From an uncultured Oleiphilaceae bacterium (lineage in GTDB: Bacteria; Pseudomonadota; Gammaproteobacteria; Pseudomonadales; Oleiphilaceae), in contig CAJXUY010000012.1 in assembly GCA_913060665.1 (NCBI GenBank), positions 62,001-126,000 of the forward strand: a stretch of DNA of 64,000 nt, read 5' to 3'. Under the pieces are notes generated by a model that searched no databases, was not told where the DNA came from, and worked only from the letters and a program-made list of their open reading frames with translations. Position numbers and translations under genes: made by a program. This document shows positions 54,430-63,872 of this stretch, piece after piece. Position 1 is the first letter of the stretch, and each line of letters opens with the position of its first letter.

Positions 54430-57400
54430 TCAAAGCAACAAGCTTCCCGCCTGCCAGTTCTCCAGCAACTCATCAGCCGGCTTGGGCTTACAATACAAAT
54501 AACCCTGAGCAAAATGACAATGCTGTTGAATCAAATAGTCTCTATGTGCAACCGTCTCTACGCCCTCAGCTAAAACGGTCAACCCTAGTGAACGTCCCAT
54601 ACCGATAATCGCATTTACGATCGCCTCATCATTCGCATCATCCAAAATATCTCGAATAAACGACTGATCAATTTTTAGGATATCAATCGGAAATCGTTTT
54701 AAATAACTCAGCGACGAGTAACCTGTTCCAAAGTCATCAACCGCTAAGGTAATGCCTAGCGCCTTTAACCGATTTAGCTGAGAAACGGTTCCTTCGACAT
54801 CTTCGATCAAGATGCTTTCGGTCAATTCAACCGATAGGTGTTCCGGCTTAAGTGAAGTAGACGCTAATGAACCTTGAATGACTTTGCATAAATGTTCACC
54901 ATGCCTGAATTGATATGCCGAAACATTGACGGCTACCTTAACTTCGGGGAAGCCAAGCTGCTGCAATCGTTTGTTCTCTTCACAGGCTTGACGAATCACC
55001 CAGTCACCAATTTTACCAATCATTCCGGTCTCTTCTGCGAGCGGAATAAATGTGAGGGGTGATATAACCCCTTGAATGGGGTCTATCCAACGAATAAGTG
55101 CCTCTAACCCGATAAGCTCTTTTGACCTCAAATCTACCTGAGGCTGATAGTGCAGTACAAAATGACCACTCTCAATGGCGTGACTGAGTTTATTCTCCAA
55201 TAACAAACGTTCTTGCGCCTTAGAGTTCATCTCTTCTTTATAAAACTGAAAATTGTGTTTACCTTCTGCTTTAGCGTGATACATGGCCATATCAGCATTA
55301 CGCAACAACGTATCACAGTCTTCTGCATCTTGGGGGTATACAGCTATACCAATGCTCGTGCCGATGATCACTTGGTTCCCCATCAACTCAATAGGCTCGG
55401 CCAACTTATTAATAAATATAGAGGCAATATCAGCGATTTTCTCGATATTCGGCACCCCTCTTAATACAATAGTGAACTCATCCCCCCCTAAACGGGAAAC
55501 CGTATCTTCTTTTCTGATCAAATCCAGAAAAATATTGGCCACATGCTGTAATAACATGTCGCCATATTTATGCCCTAAGGAATCGTTAACATGCTTAAAA
55601 TTATCCAAATCAAACAACATAACCGCCACCATTTGATTAGGGTAACGTTTAACACTTGCAATCGCTTGATCTAACCGATCTGCCAATAGTCTTCGGTTTG
55701 GTAGGTTCGTCAAAGGGTCATAAAAGGCAAGTTTCTTGATCATTTCTTGGGCGGCGTGTAGCTCCGTATTATCTGCTTGTGTAGATAGATAATGTGTGAC
55801 GTTGCCCTGCTCGTCTTTAATAGGAGAAATAGACTGTAGCGACCAATACAGAGATCCGTCCTTCTTTTTGTTTTGGAATTCACCATTCCATTCATTCCCT
55901 GCTAATAACGTCGCCCATATTTCTTTGCTAACCGATTCAGGGGTCTCTTCACTTTTGAACAATTGGGGTGTCTTTCCAGATACCTCTTTCAATGTATAAC
56001 CGGTCAACTGAGAAAACGAGCGGTTCACATATTCAATTTCGCCGGCTGAGCTAGTAATAATAATCGCGCTAGCACTTTGCTCAACCGCTTGGGATAACTG
56101 TCTGAGTTTATTTCCAGCGAGCAATCGTTGCTGTTCTTGATCAAAATGCAAAATGGCAGCACTTATATCGTCGCTCAACGTTGACAGCAGGTTAAGCATC
56201 TCACTATCAAATACCTTAGGGTGCGCAGAGTACATCGTAAAAATGCCAATAACATTCCCCTTAAAGATAAGTGGTACAGCCGCCAATGCACGATAACCTC
56301 GCATGGTTGCAGCGTTACGCCATAGCATAAAATCCGGGTCTGTCATCACATCATTCACACAACAAACTTCGCCCAGCTTAGCGGCTCTGCCAACCGGACC
56401 ATTCGCAAAATCCGACTGATCCAACCTCATTTGAATATCTTTAAGGTAGCCTGCCTCATCACCGGCAAAATTTTGCGGACTCACTATATTCCCCTCAATT
56501 AAACCGATCCAAGCCATTTTGAAACCACCCTGCCGAATCGAAATATCGCATATACGCTGAAACAACTCCTCCCGATTTTTGGCTAAAAGAATCGCTTTAT
56601 TGGTGTGACTCAAGACTGTATACAGTCGGTTTAGACGTTCGAACTTTTCCTGCGCCCGCTTCCGAACGGTTATATTACGCCGAACATGAACCATACCAGC
56701 CATTTCATCTCGGTAATGAATATTGGTTAACGAAACCTCAAACCACTGTTCATGATCTAAGTCGAAAAATTCACAGTTGCGTATCTGAAGTTGACCCGCG
56801 ATGGCTTGGCAGATTTCACACTGCGCCATATCAACACTTGCGGAGTGAAACATCTCATGGCAGTGTCTACCTATTATTTCAGATGTGGGTAACCCGGTTA
56901 CAGCTCGTACAGCTTCGTTAACCTGTCGTATATGCCCCCTATCATCAATCACAACCGTTTCATCAGGGATCGCGTCGTAAGTGTTCGCCTCTCTAGATAA
57001 GTTTCTAAACGGTTCCTTTAAAGAAGACTCTATTAACGCCACATAAATGGCCCAAAAAGAGAGCAACTTCAATAGGTGTCCGACCATTAACATTACACCC
57101 TGAAAGTCACTATACAACGTAAAAGAGAGCTCCGCTGCAATCGTAAATATGATAGACGCATTAATTAGCCGAAGTACATGACGATCGATATTTTTGCGTT
57201 CATACCACAATGCCAAAACAGCAAGAAGTAGTATGGTAATAATAATATATTCGCTTACGATTTTTATCGGCTGCAAACCGCTACCCTCAACGTGCATAAT
57301 GGGTACCCAGCCACTAAAAACCGCCCAAAGCGCAAAAACAGACATAACCGCACTGCAGAAAAATGCAAGCCTTCGGTGAAGCATTCGATGGATAAATAAA

Positions 57401-57786
57401 GGGGCTATAAGTAAGATCAACGCTTCAAAATACCGTGCAATAATCCATATTTGCATCGTTGGATTCGCATCATTAACAGAGAAGAATGGTAACCCCAAAA
57501 ACGTAAGGGTATGAAATAGGTCAAGTACGCCTACCCAAAAATAGCCTACTCCCAAAAACATCAAATAGTTATTGCGAGAAAGCGGGTAGGTATTCCATGC
57601 GACAACAAAACTTATCATCGCTATGGTAATAGCAAAAAGCTCTGACAAGGTATGAAACAATAAAGGGTTGAATAGGTTAACGGGGATTAGTCCAACCACA
57701 AGCAACAACGGAACCCACCAAATAGAGATGATAGACATCAACGTCTGCACTAACCTGGCATCTAAAAACTTAGTTTTAATAAGCAC
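54430..57786 (-). CDS. MASE3-PAS-GAF-PAS-GGDEF-EAL cyclic-di-GMP protein
   Basis: An 1118-residue sensor. An N-terminal MASE3 membrane domain (about residues 1-250), a PAS domain (about 275-385), a GAF domain (about 400-545), a second PAS (about 565-685), then GGDEF (S-R-L-G-G-D-E-F, active site intact, with RxxD inhibitory site R-K-E-D) and EAL (G-L-E-A-L-I-R-W). The glutamates and aspartates of the EAL catalytic centre (for example D-D-F-G-T-G-Y-S-S) are present, so either or both activities are possible. Monocistronic. Confidence 0.92.
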   Translation of the reverse strand: MLIKTKFLDARLVQTLMSIISIWWVPLLLVVGLIPVNLFNPLLFHTLSELFAITIAMISFVVAWNTYPLSRNNYLMFLGVGYFWVGVLDLFHTLTFLGLPFFSVNDANPTMQIWIIARYFEALILLIAPLFIHRMLHRRLAFFCSAVMSVFALWAVFSGWVPIMHVEGSGLQPIKIVSEYIIITILLLAVLALWYERKNIDRHVLRLINASIIFTIAAELSFTLYSDFQGVMLMVGHLLKLLSFWAIYVALIESSLKEPFRNLSREANTYDAIPDETVVIDDRGHIRQVNEAVRAVTGLPTSEIIGRHCHEMFHSASVDMAQCEICQAIAGQLQIRNCEFFDLDHEQWFEVSLTNIHYRDEMAGMVHVRRNITVRKRAQEKFERLNRLYTVLSHTNKAILLAKNREELFQRICDISIRQGGFKMAWIGLIEGNIVSPQNFAGDEAGYLKDIQMRLDQSDFANGPVGRAAKLGEVCCVNDVMTDPDFMLWRNAATMRGYRALAAVPLIFKGNVIGIFTMYSAHPKVFDSEMLNLLSTLSDDISAAILHFDQEQQRLLAGNKLRQLSQAVEQSASAIIITSSAGEIEYVNRSFSQLTGYTLKEVSGKTPQLFKSEETPESVSKEIWATLLAGNEWNGEFQNKKKDGSLYWSLQSISPIKDEQGNVTHYLSTQADNTELHAAQEMIKKLAFYDPLTNLPNRRLLADRLDQAIASVKRYPNQMVAVMLFDLDNFKHVNDSLGHKYGDMLLQHVANIFLDLIRKEDTVSRLGGDEFTIVLRGVPNIEKIADIASIFINKLAEPIELMGNQVIIGTSIGIAVYPQDAEDCDTLLRNADMAMYHAKAEGKHNFQFYKEEMNSKAQERLLLENKLSHAIESGHFVLHYQPQVDLRSKELIGLEALIRWIDPIQGVISPLTFIPLAEETGMIGKIGDWVIRQACEENKRLQQLGFPEVKVAVNVSAYQFRHGEHLCKVIQGSLASTSLKPEHLSVELTESILIEDVEGTVSQLNRLKALGITLAVDDFGTGYSSLSYLKRFPIDILKIDQSFIRDILDDANDEAIVNAIIGMGRSLGLTVLAEGVETVAHRDYLIQQHCHFAQGYLYCKPKPADELLENWQAGSLLL

Positions 57787-57895
57787 TCTCTAATCTTCTC
57801 TAATGATTGCAACCGATAGTCACCGCGAGACCGCAATTTATTCTTGATAAAACTAAGAGTAGAAGAAAATTAGCAAATCGGCATAATAATCCAAA

Positions 57896-59071
57896 CTAAA
57901 CATTCTGTCGCTCAGCCCACTTCCAACAATATACCGCCGACAAAACAACAAATAGCAACGGGATACAAATGACTAGCAAGGTATGCCACCCAAAGGTATA
58001 TAGCACCCAGCCAGATGATAATGAGGCCACAGCCTGAAACCCAAACACAAAGAATTCATTAAATGCCTGAGCCCTAAACTGCTCACCTTCTCGATAGCTT
58101 TGAGGAAGTAGGGACGTTCCCCCCACAAACAAAAAATTCCAACCAATACCTAATAGAACCAGAGCCGCCCAATAGTTCATCAATGCCTGATCAACAAACG
58201 CAATGATAATGCAGAGCACAAATGCTAAAACCCCCACTAACATAACGTTACTGATACCAAACCGCCCTATCAGCCAACCACTAAAAAAGGAGGGTAGAAA
58301 CATCGCCATAATATGACTTTGAATAACCCATTTAGTGTCCTCCAGTGAGTGCCCCATATCCATATGCATACTCATAGGGGTGGCCGTCATAATAAAACTC
58401 ATCACCGCATAACCCACAGCGGCTGATAGAATAGCGGCCCAGAAGATAGGCTGTTTGGCTATAGAAAAGGTGTCTCGCCCTGCCGCTGGGCAGCCAGAAG
58501 CCTCCACAAACTTAGGCTTATAGAATAAAATAAGTATGCTACAGCCAACATACAGGCCTGCTAAAATAACAAACCCACCCACATAAGGTGCCGCAAAAAG
58601 TTCTTTACTACCCAGCGATATTTCCGGCCCTATATAGGCGGCAATCAACCCTCCTAATAGCACCCTAGCAGCCGCACTGGCCATTTTATCAGGTGCAACA
58701 CTTTCCATCGCTGCAAAGCGATATTGCTGAACAAAGGCCAACCCTGCACCTAATAAAAAAATACCGAAGCAAAAATACCAGAAGCTCTGTTCTGCGATGG
58801 AAAAAGCAGATATCAGTGCACCACCAGAGCTAATAAAACTACCGATTAAAAAGGCTCGCTTACGTCCGACTTTCTGCATAAGAAGTGTCACCGGTACAAC
58901 CGCAACCGCTGTACCAACCACCATCATCGCAACAGGTAATGTAGCCAGCGTACTACTAGGGGCTAATGCCGCACCGATAAACCCACCAGTGAAGACCACC
59001 ATTGGAGCTGCGGTCATCGCTATCGATCCCACCAACATCAACAACCAAACATTAAATGGCAATACTGTCAT
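57896..59071 (-). CDS. Major facilitator superfamily transporter
   Basis: A 391-residue protein with about 12 hydrophobic helices. Q-K-V-G-R-K-R-A-F-L-I-G between helices 2 and 3 is the MFS signature loop. No orthologue with a known substrate is recognised. AGGAG precedes the ATG. It is downstream of cobS on the same strand (31-base gap), so cotranscription is likely. Confidence 0.85.
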   Translation of the reverse strand: MTVLPFNVWLLMLVGSIAMTAAPMVVFTGGFIGAALAPSSTLATLPVAMMVVGTAVAVVPVTLLMQKVGRKRAFLIGSFISSGGALISAFSIAEQSFWYFCFGIFLLGAGLAFVQQYRFAAMESVAPDKMASAAARVLLGGLIAAYIGPEISLGSKELFAAPYVGGFVILAGLYVGCSILILFYKPKFVEASGCPAAGRDTFSIAKQPIFWAAILSAAVGYAVMSFIMTATPMSMHMDMGHSLEDTKWVIQSHIMAMFLPSFFSGWLIGRFGISNVMLVGVLAFVLCIIIAFVDQALMNYWAALVLLGIGWNFLFVGGTSLLPQSYREGEQFRAQAFNEFFVFGFQAVASLSSGWVLYTFGWHTLLVICIPLLFVVLSAVYCWKWAERQNV

Positions 59072-59102
59072 CTAAACTCCTAAGGTATTTGAGGTATTTG
59101 AG

Positions 59103-59921
59103 CTATCCAGCTGAAATAGAAGCGCACAACACAATATAGATCATAACCTCTGACAGTTGCTGAGCAGCACCTAAACAATCACCGGTATAACCACCAATTT
59201 TAGCGACTAGATAACGACCTAACATAATATGCAAAACCACCAACGCCAATAATATCCATAACACGGTCACAACATCTAATAATAGCAGCACTGCGACTAC
59301 ACTAGCGCTCGCAAATAACAGCCCATTGGTGGTTAAATGACTAGCCAAAGGTTTCACCTTACTTTTTTCAATATCCTGTACATAATCCAAAGAGTAGATG
59401 TAGGTAATAGAGAATAACCGGCTTAGGGGGTGAGCAACTAGAAGCGCAATAACTACCGAACTGCAATAACCTCCAGATGCTAACGATATATTGCCGGTTT
59501 CAGACATGATAAGTGTCATTAGCGCCATACATTTCGTTGCTAGCATAAGCAGTAACCCTGCTGAACCATAGGTCCCTAAACGAGAGTCTTTCATAATATG
59601 TAAAATCTGATCTTTCTCCCAGCCGCCACCAAACCCATCACACATATCTGCAAAACCATCTTCATGAAATGCCCCGGTCATCCAAATAATCAATGTCATT
59701 GATAGAATTATGGCTAGCAACGGTCCCAGCAGAATCGATAATAACGCGTAGGTCAAAGCGGCTATCACGCCTACCAATAGTCCAACTAGTGGAAAGTAGC
59801 GCGAGGATTCATTGAGATAATGCTGTTCAAATTGAACCCATGAAGGCGCAGGTATTCGGGTTAAGAACATCACTGCTATAAAAAAAAGATCTAACTCTTT
59901 ACGCCAATTTATCTGTTTCAT
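59103..59921 (-). CDS. cobS: Adenosylcobinamide-GDP ribazoletransferase CobS
   Basis: A 272-residue polytopic enzyme joining adenosylcobinamide-GDP to alpha-ribazole at the last steps of cobalamin assembly. F-H-E-D-G-F-A-D-M-C-D-G-F-G-G-G-W and D-S-R-L-G-T-Y-G-S-A-G are the diagnostic motifs. No other cob gene is in the window, so it appears isolated, perhaps part of a salvage set scattered elsewhere. Confidence 0.92.
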   Translation of the reverse strand: MKQINWRKELDLFFIAVMFLTRIPAPSWVQFEQHYLNESSRYFPLVGLLVGVIAALTYALLSILLGPLLAIILSMTLIIWMTGAFHEDGFADMCDGFGGGWEKDQILHIMKDSRLGTYGSAGLLLMLATKCMALMTLIMSETGNISLASGGYCSSVVIALLVAHPLSRLFSITYIYSLDYVQDIEKSKVKPLASHLTTNGLLFASASVVAVLLLLDVVTVLWILLALVVLHIMLGRYLVAKIGGYTGDCLGAAQQLSEVMIYIVLCASISAG

Positions 59922-59933
59922 AGTTGTGTTTTC

Positions 59934-59964
59934 AGTACAGGTATGATCATTTAAAGTACAGGTA
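59934..59964. repeat. Short direct repeat upstream of cobS
   Basis: AGTACAGGTAT occurs twice, about 20 bases apart (one copy spanning 59940/59941, the other near 59954-59964), in the cobS promoter region. It may be a pair of regulator sites; a B12 riboswitch-like structure is not evident in the 223-base gap. Confidence 0.4.
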
Positions 59965-60144
59965 TAGTTATTTTAAATTACAAAGAGACTGTGGCGACGC
60001 ATGTCCATAGTATTGAGGAAACTGTGAGGAGTGTCTGTGAATCTTGCTAATACGTCAACAGACGTTAGTGTAAAAAACAAATCGTCGGTATAATGTTGAC
60101 CAACCTTTAGCCTCTACTTATATTTCAGCAATCGCGGAGAGATC

Positions 60145-60822
60145 ATGAACCAAGACCAGCTTAAAGAAGCGGTTGCCAAAGCAGCCCTTGACTATATTCA
60201 CCCTAAACTATCAGAAGATAGTGTCATCGGTGTGGGTACAGGGTCTACTGCCAACTATTTCATCGATGCGCTCGCTACCATAAAAACCGCATTTGACGGC
60301 GCGGTTGCCAGCTCCGAAGCAACAGCAGAGAGACTTAAATCCCACGGTATCCCCGTCTATGAACTTAATACCGTATCCTATTTAGAGTTTTATATTGACG
60401 GCGCAGATGAAACTAATGATCAGCTTGAGCTGATTAAAGGCGGCGGCGGTGCGCTGACCAGAGAAAAAATTGTAGCCGCAGTTGCCCAAGAGTTTGTCTG
60501 TATTGTTGACGACACGAAACGGGTTAATGTATTGGGTGAGTTCCCACTGCCTATTGAAGTATTACCGATGGCTCGTAGCTTTGTCGCACGCGAGATCGTT
60601 AAATTGGGCGGTGACCCAGTCTATCGAGAAGGCTTTGTAACCGATAACGGCAATATTATTTTGGATGTTCACAACATGGACCTCTCTGCACCTATTTCTG
60701 TTGAGCAGCGCATTAACCAAATTACAGGGGTTGTTACTAACGGACTTTTTGCCTGTCGCCCAGCCAACATACTACTCATGGGCACCGCTGATGGTGTGAA
60801 GACGTTAACGGCTAAAGACTGA
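60145..60822 (+). CDS. rpiA: Ribose-5-phosphate isomerase A
   Basis: A 225-residue enzyme interconverting ribose-5-phosphate and ribulose-5-phosphate. [18 protein letters not shown] and [12 protein letters not shown] are the catalytic signatures. GGAGAG lies upstream of the ATG. The conserved partner ilvA lies about 8 kb to the left. Confidence 0.95.
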   Translation: MNQDQLKEAVAKAALDYIHPKLSEDSVIGVGTGSTANYFIDALATIKTAFDGAVASSEATAERLKSHGIPVYELNTVSYLEFYIDGADETNDQLELIKGGGGALTREKIVAAVAQEFVCIVDDTKRVNVLGEFPLPIEVLPMARSFVAREIVKLGGDPVYREGFVTDNGNIILDVHNMDLSAPISVEQRINQITGVVTNGLFACRPANILLMGTADGVKTLTAKD

Positions 60823-60870
60823 AGCAGGTTGCAGACTCAACATTTACAGCAGTTATCAACTGCATGAATC

Positions 60871-60884
60871 CCCGCCTTCGCGGG
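60871..60884. repeat. CCCGC-CTTC-GCGGG hairpin
   Basis: CCCGC (60871-60875), CTTC, GCGGG (60880-60884): a short GC-rich hairpin after rpiA, of the kind dispersed in intergenic spots of many Proteobacteria. There is no T-run, so it is not a classical terminator. Confidence 0.5.
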
Positions 60885-60921
60885 AGTACTAGGATTTATG
60901 CTAATTATTTCATAGTAGATG

Positions 60922-61308
60922 TTAGTTAAGGTCTGCTGCGTAGCCTTTTAGAATATCTAGCGACACAATTTCAAGCGCTTTAATATGTGTGCGAGATAGG
61001 TGCACTCGCGGGGCCATACCTTGTTCGTGAGCTTCTAACCACCTAGCCGCACACAAACACCAACGATCCCCCGCTTTCAAACCTGGAAAACCATAATCAG
61101 GCATGGGGGTCGATAGATCATTACCCTTGAATCGCGAGAATTCCAAGAATGTTTGAGAGGCCTCAATACATATTGTATGAGAACCTAGATCCTGATCATT
61201 GGTATTACAGCAACCATCCCTAAAAAAACCAGTGACAGGGTCTTCACTGCAACTAATCAGTGGATATCCAAATACATTAACTGACTCATCCATCTCAAAC
61301 TCACTCAT
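60922..61308 (-). CDS. DUF2237 family protein
   Basis: A 128-residue small protein with N-V-F-G-x-P-L, C-S-x-x-P-x-T-G-F-x-R-D-G-C-C, a L-G-S-H-T-I-C and P-G-L-K-x-G-D-R-W-C-L-C-A-x-R-W typical of DUF2237. The conserved cysteines suggest metal binding. Function unknown. It follows the XRE-type regulator on the same strand by 31 bases. Confidence 0.85.
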   Translation of the reverse strand: MSEFEMDESVNVFGYPLISCSEDPVTGFFRDGCCNTNDQDLGSHTICIEASQTFLEFSRFKGNDLSTPMPDYGFPGLKAGDRWCLCAARWLEAHEQGMAPRVHLSRTHIKALEIVSLDILKGYAADLN

Positions 61309-61339
61309 AACATATCCTTAATTTGCAAAGTCGATTCCG

Positions 61340-62122
61340 TCAAAAACATTTGCTGTTGTCTTTCCTGAATGCCTCGAAAGCGCTCAGCTCCCATGGTCTC
61401 ATGGCGATCATTATACTGCTACCAAACCGTTCAGCCAAAGCTAACTCCTGATCTTCATCATTAAACTGACGAAACTCTTGAGCCAGACGCTCCATCTTTC
61501 GTATAAGGATCTCATTTGATGCCCGGGAGAGCATTCCTGTCGCAAATATCCTTGCTTCCCCCGCCCCACTGAAACGTGAATTGAAAAAATTAGACTGTAC
61601 TTCTGTGTCAAAAAACCTATTTATGGGCCCATTAGGAATCCAGCTAAAATCTGTCGACATCAACAGTTTGACTCGGTTGTTCGGCTGAAGCTCAATTAAT
61701 TTCAATTTATCTAACGCCGCCAGTAACTGGATAAGCTCAAGATTAGTTAACACATAAGCCTCCAGAATATCATCAAACGTCCACCGATTTGCAACACAAA
61801 CCGCCACCAGCAACAACTTATGATCACTGACCAACAAGGCTTCCTGCTCCAATGTCAGCTGACTAATAAGCCTTTTATCCTGATCCATTTTTTGCAACAG
61901 TTCAGATATCTCCATATTCATTAACTGGCAAACCTGATCAAGTCGCTTAAGCGAAAAGTCTTTGTGTGCAAATAAACGCTTTACGCTCGACTCTGCAATA
62001 TTTAACGCATCACTCACATGCCGGTAGGTCAAACCATGAGACTTAAGCTCTCGCTTTAATGTGATAACAATACTATTCGTTTCAGCCAAACTAAACGCTC
62101 CTCCCAGTTTTTTGTCTATCAA
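61340..62122 (-). CDS. XRE-family transcriptional regulator
   Basis: A 260-residue protein with an N-terminal helix-turn-helix (L-T-Y-R-H-V-S-D-A-L-N-I-A-E-S-S-V-K-R-L-F, about residues 31-51) and a longer C-terminal domain without recognised enzyme motifs. Such proteins occur widely in marine gammaproteobacteria. It is divergent from yiaA-pspA. A CAACC-N5-GGTTG inverted repeat at 62197-62211 in the intergenic region might be its operator. Confidence 0.75.
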   Translation of the reverse strand: MIDKKLGGAFSLAETNSIVITLKRELKSHGLTYRHVSDALNIAESSVKRLFAHKDFSLKRLDQVCQLMNMEISELLQKMDQDKRLISQLTLEQEALLVSDHKLLLVAVCVANRWTFDDILEAYVLTNLELIQLLAALDKLKLIELQPNNRVKLLMSTDFSWIPNGPINRFFDTEVQSNFFNSRFSGAGEARIFATGMLSRASNEILIRKMERLAQEFRQFNDEDQELALAERFGSSIMIAMRPWELSAFEAFRKDNSKCF

Positions 62123-62290
62123 ACACTGGCTCTACCCCCGCCAAATTACAGAAAAGCATCACTATACGATACTTATAGTTTATTAAAAATAGACTTCAAC
62201 CATTTAGGTTGTTTATTTAATACCTTACCACTAAATTTCACTCATCAAACGAACCATGCACAACAAACAAAATGATTCAGGAGAATCAAC

Positions 62291-62566
62291 ATGATGATTG
62301 ATGAAGTACAAAGCAATAGTCAAAGCTGGTTATTTTTCGTTAAAGCTTCGTTCGCGATCTCGCTACTGGCAATGACCATCGGAATTATCATGATTCCTGC
62401 CGATATGATGGTCAAGGGCTATCTGGCCATTTGCGCACTATTCGTAGTGAGTTCAACCATTACAATGTCTAAGACGCTAAGAGACAACCACGAAAGCCAG
62501 CGACTAATCAACAAACTATCCGAAGCCAAAACCCAGCAAATCATTAAAGAATATTCAGACGCTTAA
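62291..62566 (+). CDS. YiaA/YiaB-type two-helix inner-membrane protein
   Basis: A 91-residue membrane protein with two hydrophobic helices (about residues 16-37 and 41-60), K-A-S-F-A-I-S and L-F-V-V-S-S-T-I-T-M-S-K-T-L-R-D, the YiaAB family motifs. AGGAG lies eight bases before the ATG. It precedes a PspA-like gene on the same strand by 40 bases, suggesting a membrane-stress pair. Confidence 0.82.
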   Translation: MMIDEVQSNSQSWLFFVKASFAISLLAMTIGIIMIPADMMVKGYLAICALFVVSSTITMSKTLRDNHESQRLINKLSEAKTQQIIKEYSDA

Positions 62567-62606
62567 GTGATATGCGATAACCAGCTTAATATTTGGGAGA
62601 GTTACG

Positions 62607-63290
62607 ATGAATACAATGAGAAAAATTGCCACAGCACTTCGCGGATCAGTACGAGAAAGCGCAGAAGTCGTTATTGATGCCAATGCCATTCGAATATTTG
62701 AGCAAGAAATATTAGATGCAGAACAAGGCATATCCAGATCAAAGCAGCAACTCGCCTATGTAATGGCTGAACGAGTTCAACTAGAGCGAGCGAATGAACA
62801 ACTAAGAGAGCAAGTATCCGCCCGTGAACAGCAAACCGCAAACGCGTTGGGTATCGATGATAATAACCTTGCGACGGAACTGGCAGAGGATATTTTTGAA
62901 AAAGAGAAAATAGCCCATGAACAGTCTAGTGCTATACACAATTTAACAACACGAGAGAAAAACCTCACTCGCACTATTCAAGCATCTGCACAGCAAATAA
63001 AAACCTTTCGTAGGGAGCTTGGCATTGCCAAGGCAACGGCCAGCGCACAAAAAGCATCAGGCTTAGCGGGAGGCCTCTCAAGCTCTGTCGACACCAGTAT
63101 CATTGACCTTAATAAATCGCTACAACGCATCAAACAGCAACAACAACGCGCTGACGATACCCGTGAAGCGGCCGTTGCCATTGAAGGTGTGATAGGCGAT
63201 GGAGCGCTAGATAGGAAAGTTGAGAAAGCCGGATTGGGAACTCGAAAAGCAGATATTCAGTCGATATTGGATCGAGTGAGTAAGATATAA
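62607..63290 (+). CDS. PspA/IM30-like coiled-coil protein
   Basis: A 227-residue almost wholly helical protein. I-R-I-F-E-Q-E-I-L-D-A-E near residue 30 and long heptad repeats to about residue 200 match the PspA/IM30/YjfJ family, which assemble on stressed membranes. No pspF or pspB/C is nearby, so it is not the classical psp operon. Paired with the two-helix membrane gene upstream. Confidence 0.8.
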   Translation: MNTMRKIATALRGSVRESAEVVIDANAIRIFEQEILDAEQGISRSKQQLAYVMAERVQLERANEQLREQVSAREQQTANALGIDDNNLATELAEDIFEKEKIAHEQSSAIHNLTTREKNLTRTIQASAQQIKTFRRELGIAKATASAQKASGLAGGLSSSVDTSIIDLNKSLQRIKQQQQRADDTREAAVAIEGVIGDGALDRKVEKAGLGTRKADIQSILDRVSKI

Positions 63291-63294
63291 CAAA

Positions 63295-63381
63295 TCGCAG
63301 CTGAAAGCAGCTCCTACAAAACAGTTAACTCATTGACATATCACGAATGTCTACAATGTAGGAGCCACTTTGGCGAGTTTT
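63295..63381. repeat. Inverted pair of REP-like elements
   Basis: GCTCCTACA (63310-63318) and TGTAGGAGC (63357-63365) are inverted 9-mers. Each borders its own small stem (AGCTG-CTTT-CAGCT read on the minus strand; GCCA-CTT-TGGC on the plus strand). GTAGGAGC heads followed by a small GC hairpin are typical of Pseudomonas-type REPs arranged as a BIME. It lies in the 3' region of the pspA-like gene. Confidence 0.65.
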
Positions 63382-63437
63382 TTTACCCAACACCATTAAC
63401 TTATACCTCAAGACTCGTTAAACTAAACCCGTTCATC

Positions 63438-63459
63438 ATACCCAGCTGGGTATTTTTTT
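63438..63459 (+). terminator. 16-bp palindrome with T-run
   Basis: ATACCCAGCTGGGTAT (63438-63453) is a perfect palindrome followed by TTTTTTT to 63459. It could terminate the pspA-like transcript, or serve as a TetR-type operator because it lies 25 bases before the broken TetR gene; both are possible. Confidence 0.6.
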
Positions 63460-63484
63460 AACTACGAGGTTAACACCCGTTAAC

Positions 63485-63872
63485 ATGTTAGATACCAAAG
63501 GCAAAATACTCTCAGCTGCGCGTGACATTTACTTGGAGTATGGCTCTAAAGGCATGAACATGCGCAAAGTAGCCAGCAAAACCGGCATTACGAGAGCAAA
63601 GAAGCACTACCCCACCAAGTACTTATTGATGGCTTTCAAAAATTTTGGGCTTATTTACACATCAAACAATTATTCACCGAAGCTTACGCCCACCTTACCG
63701 CAATGAAACTTTTTGCTCAGAGGGGCGTCGATTACATGCGTTTCGCCAATCCTCGCTAGTTGTATATGGGCAATTCGTCTTGGAAAATGCCAAAATCAAA
63801 GGCATCGAAGATGATTTGGTCGAGCAGATATTCCAGCATTCAACTCTGATAATAAAAGCCCTCTCAATATGA
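63485..63872 (+). pseudogene. Frameshifted TetR-family regulator
   Basis: The first 45 codons carry a TetR helix-turn-helix (T-K-G-K-I-L-S-A-A-R-D-I-Y-L-E-Y-G, then V-A-S-K-T-G-I-T-R-A). The expected Y-x-H-F part reads K-K-H-Y-P-T-K, which suggests a small deletion. The remaining protein appears in other frames: a segment with F-W-A-Y-L-H-I-K-Q-L-F-T-E-A-Y around 63645-63758, then V-Y-G-Q-F-V-L-E-N-A-K-I-K-G-I-E-D-D-L to the TGA at 63870-63872. At least two frame changes are needed. It overlaps the azlC start (ATGA), so it was probably the operon regulator. Confidence 0.7.

Noticed and set aside
59922-60144. Possible cobalamin riboswitch upstream of cobS
   Set aside because: No B12-box-like conserved segment could be recognised; only short direct repeats are seen.
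63645-63872. Separate 75-codon gene downstream of the TetR fragment
   Set aside because: Its later half reads as the C-terminal part of the same TetR protein, so it is treated as one broken gene.
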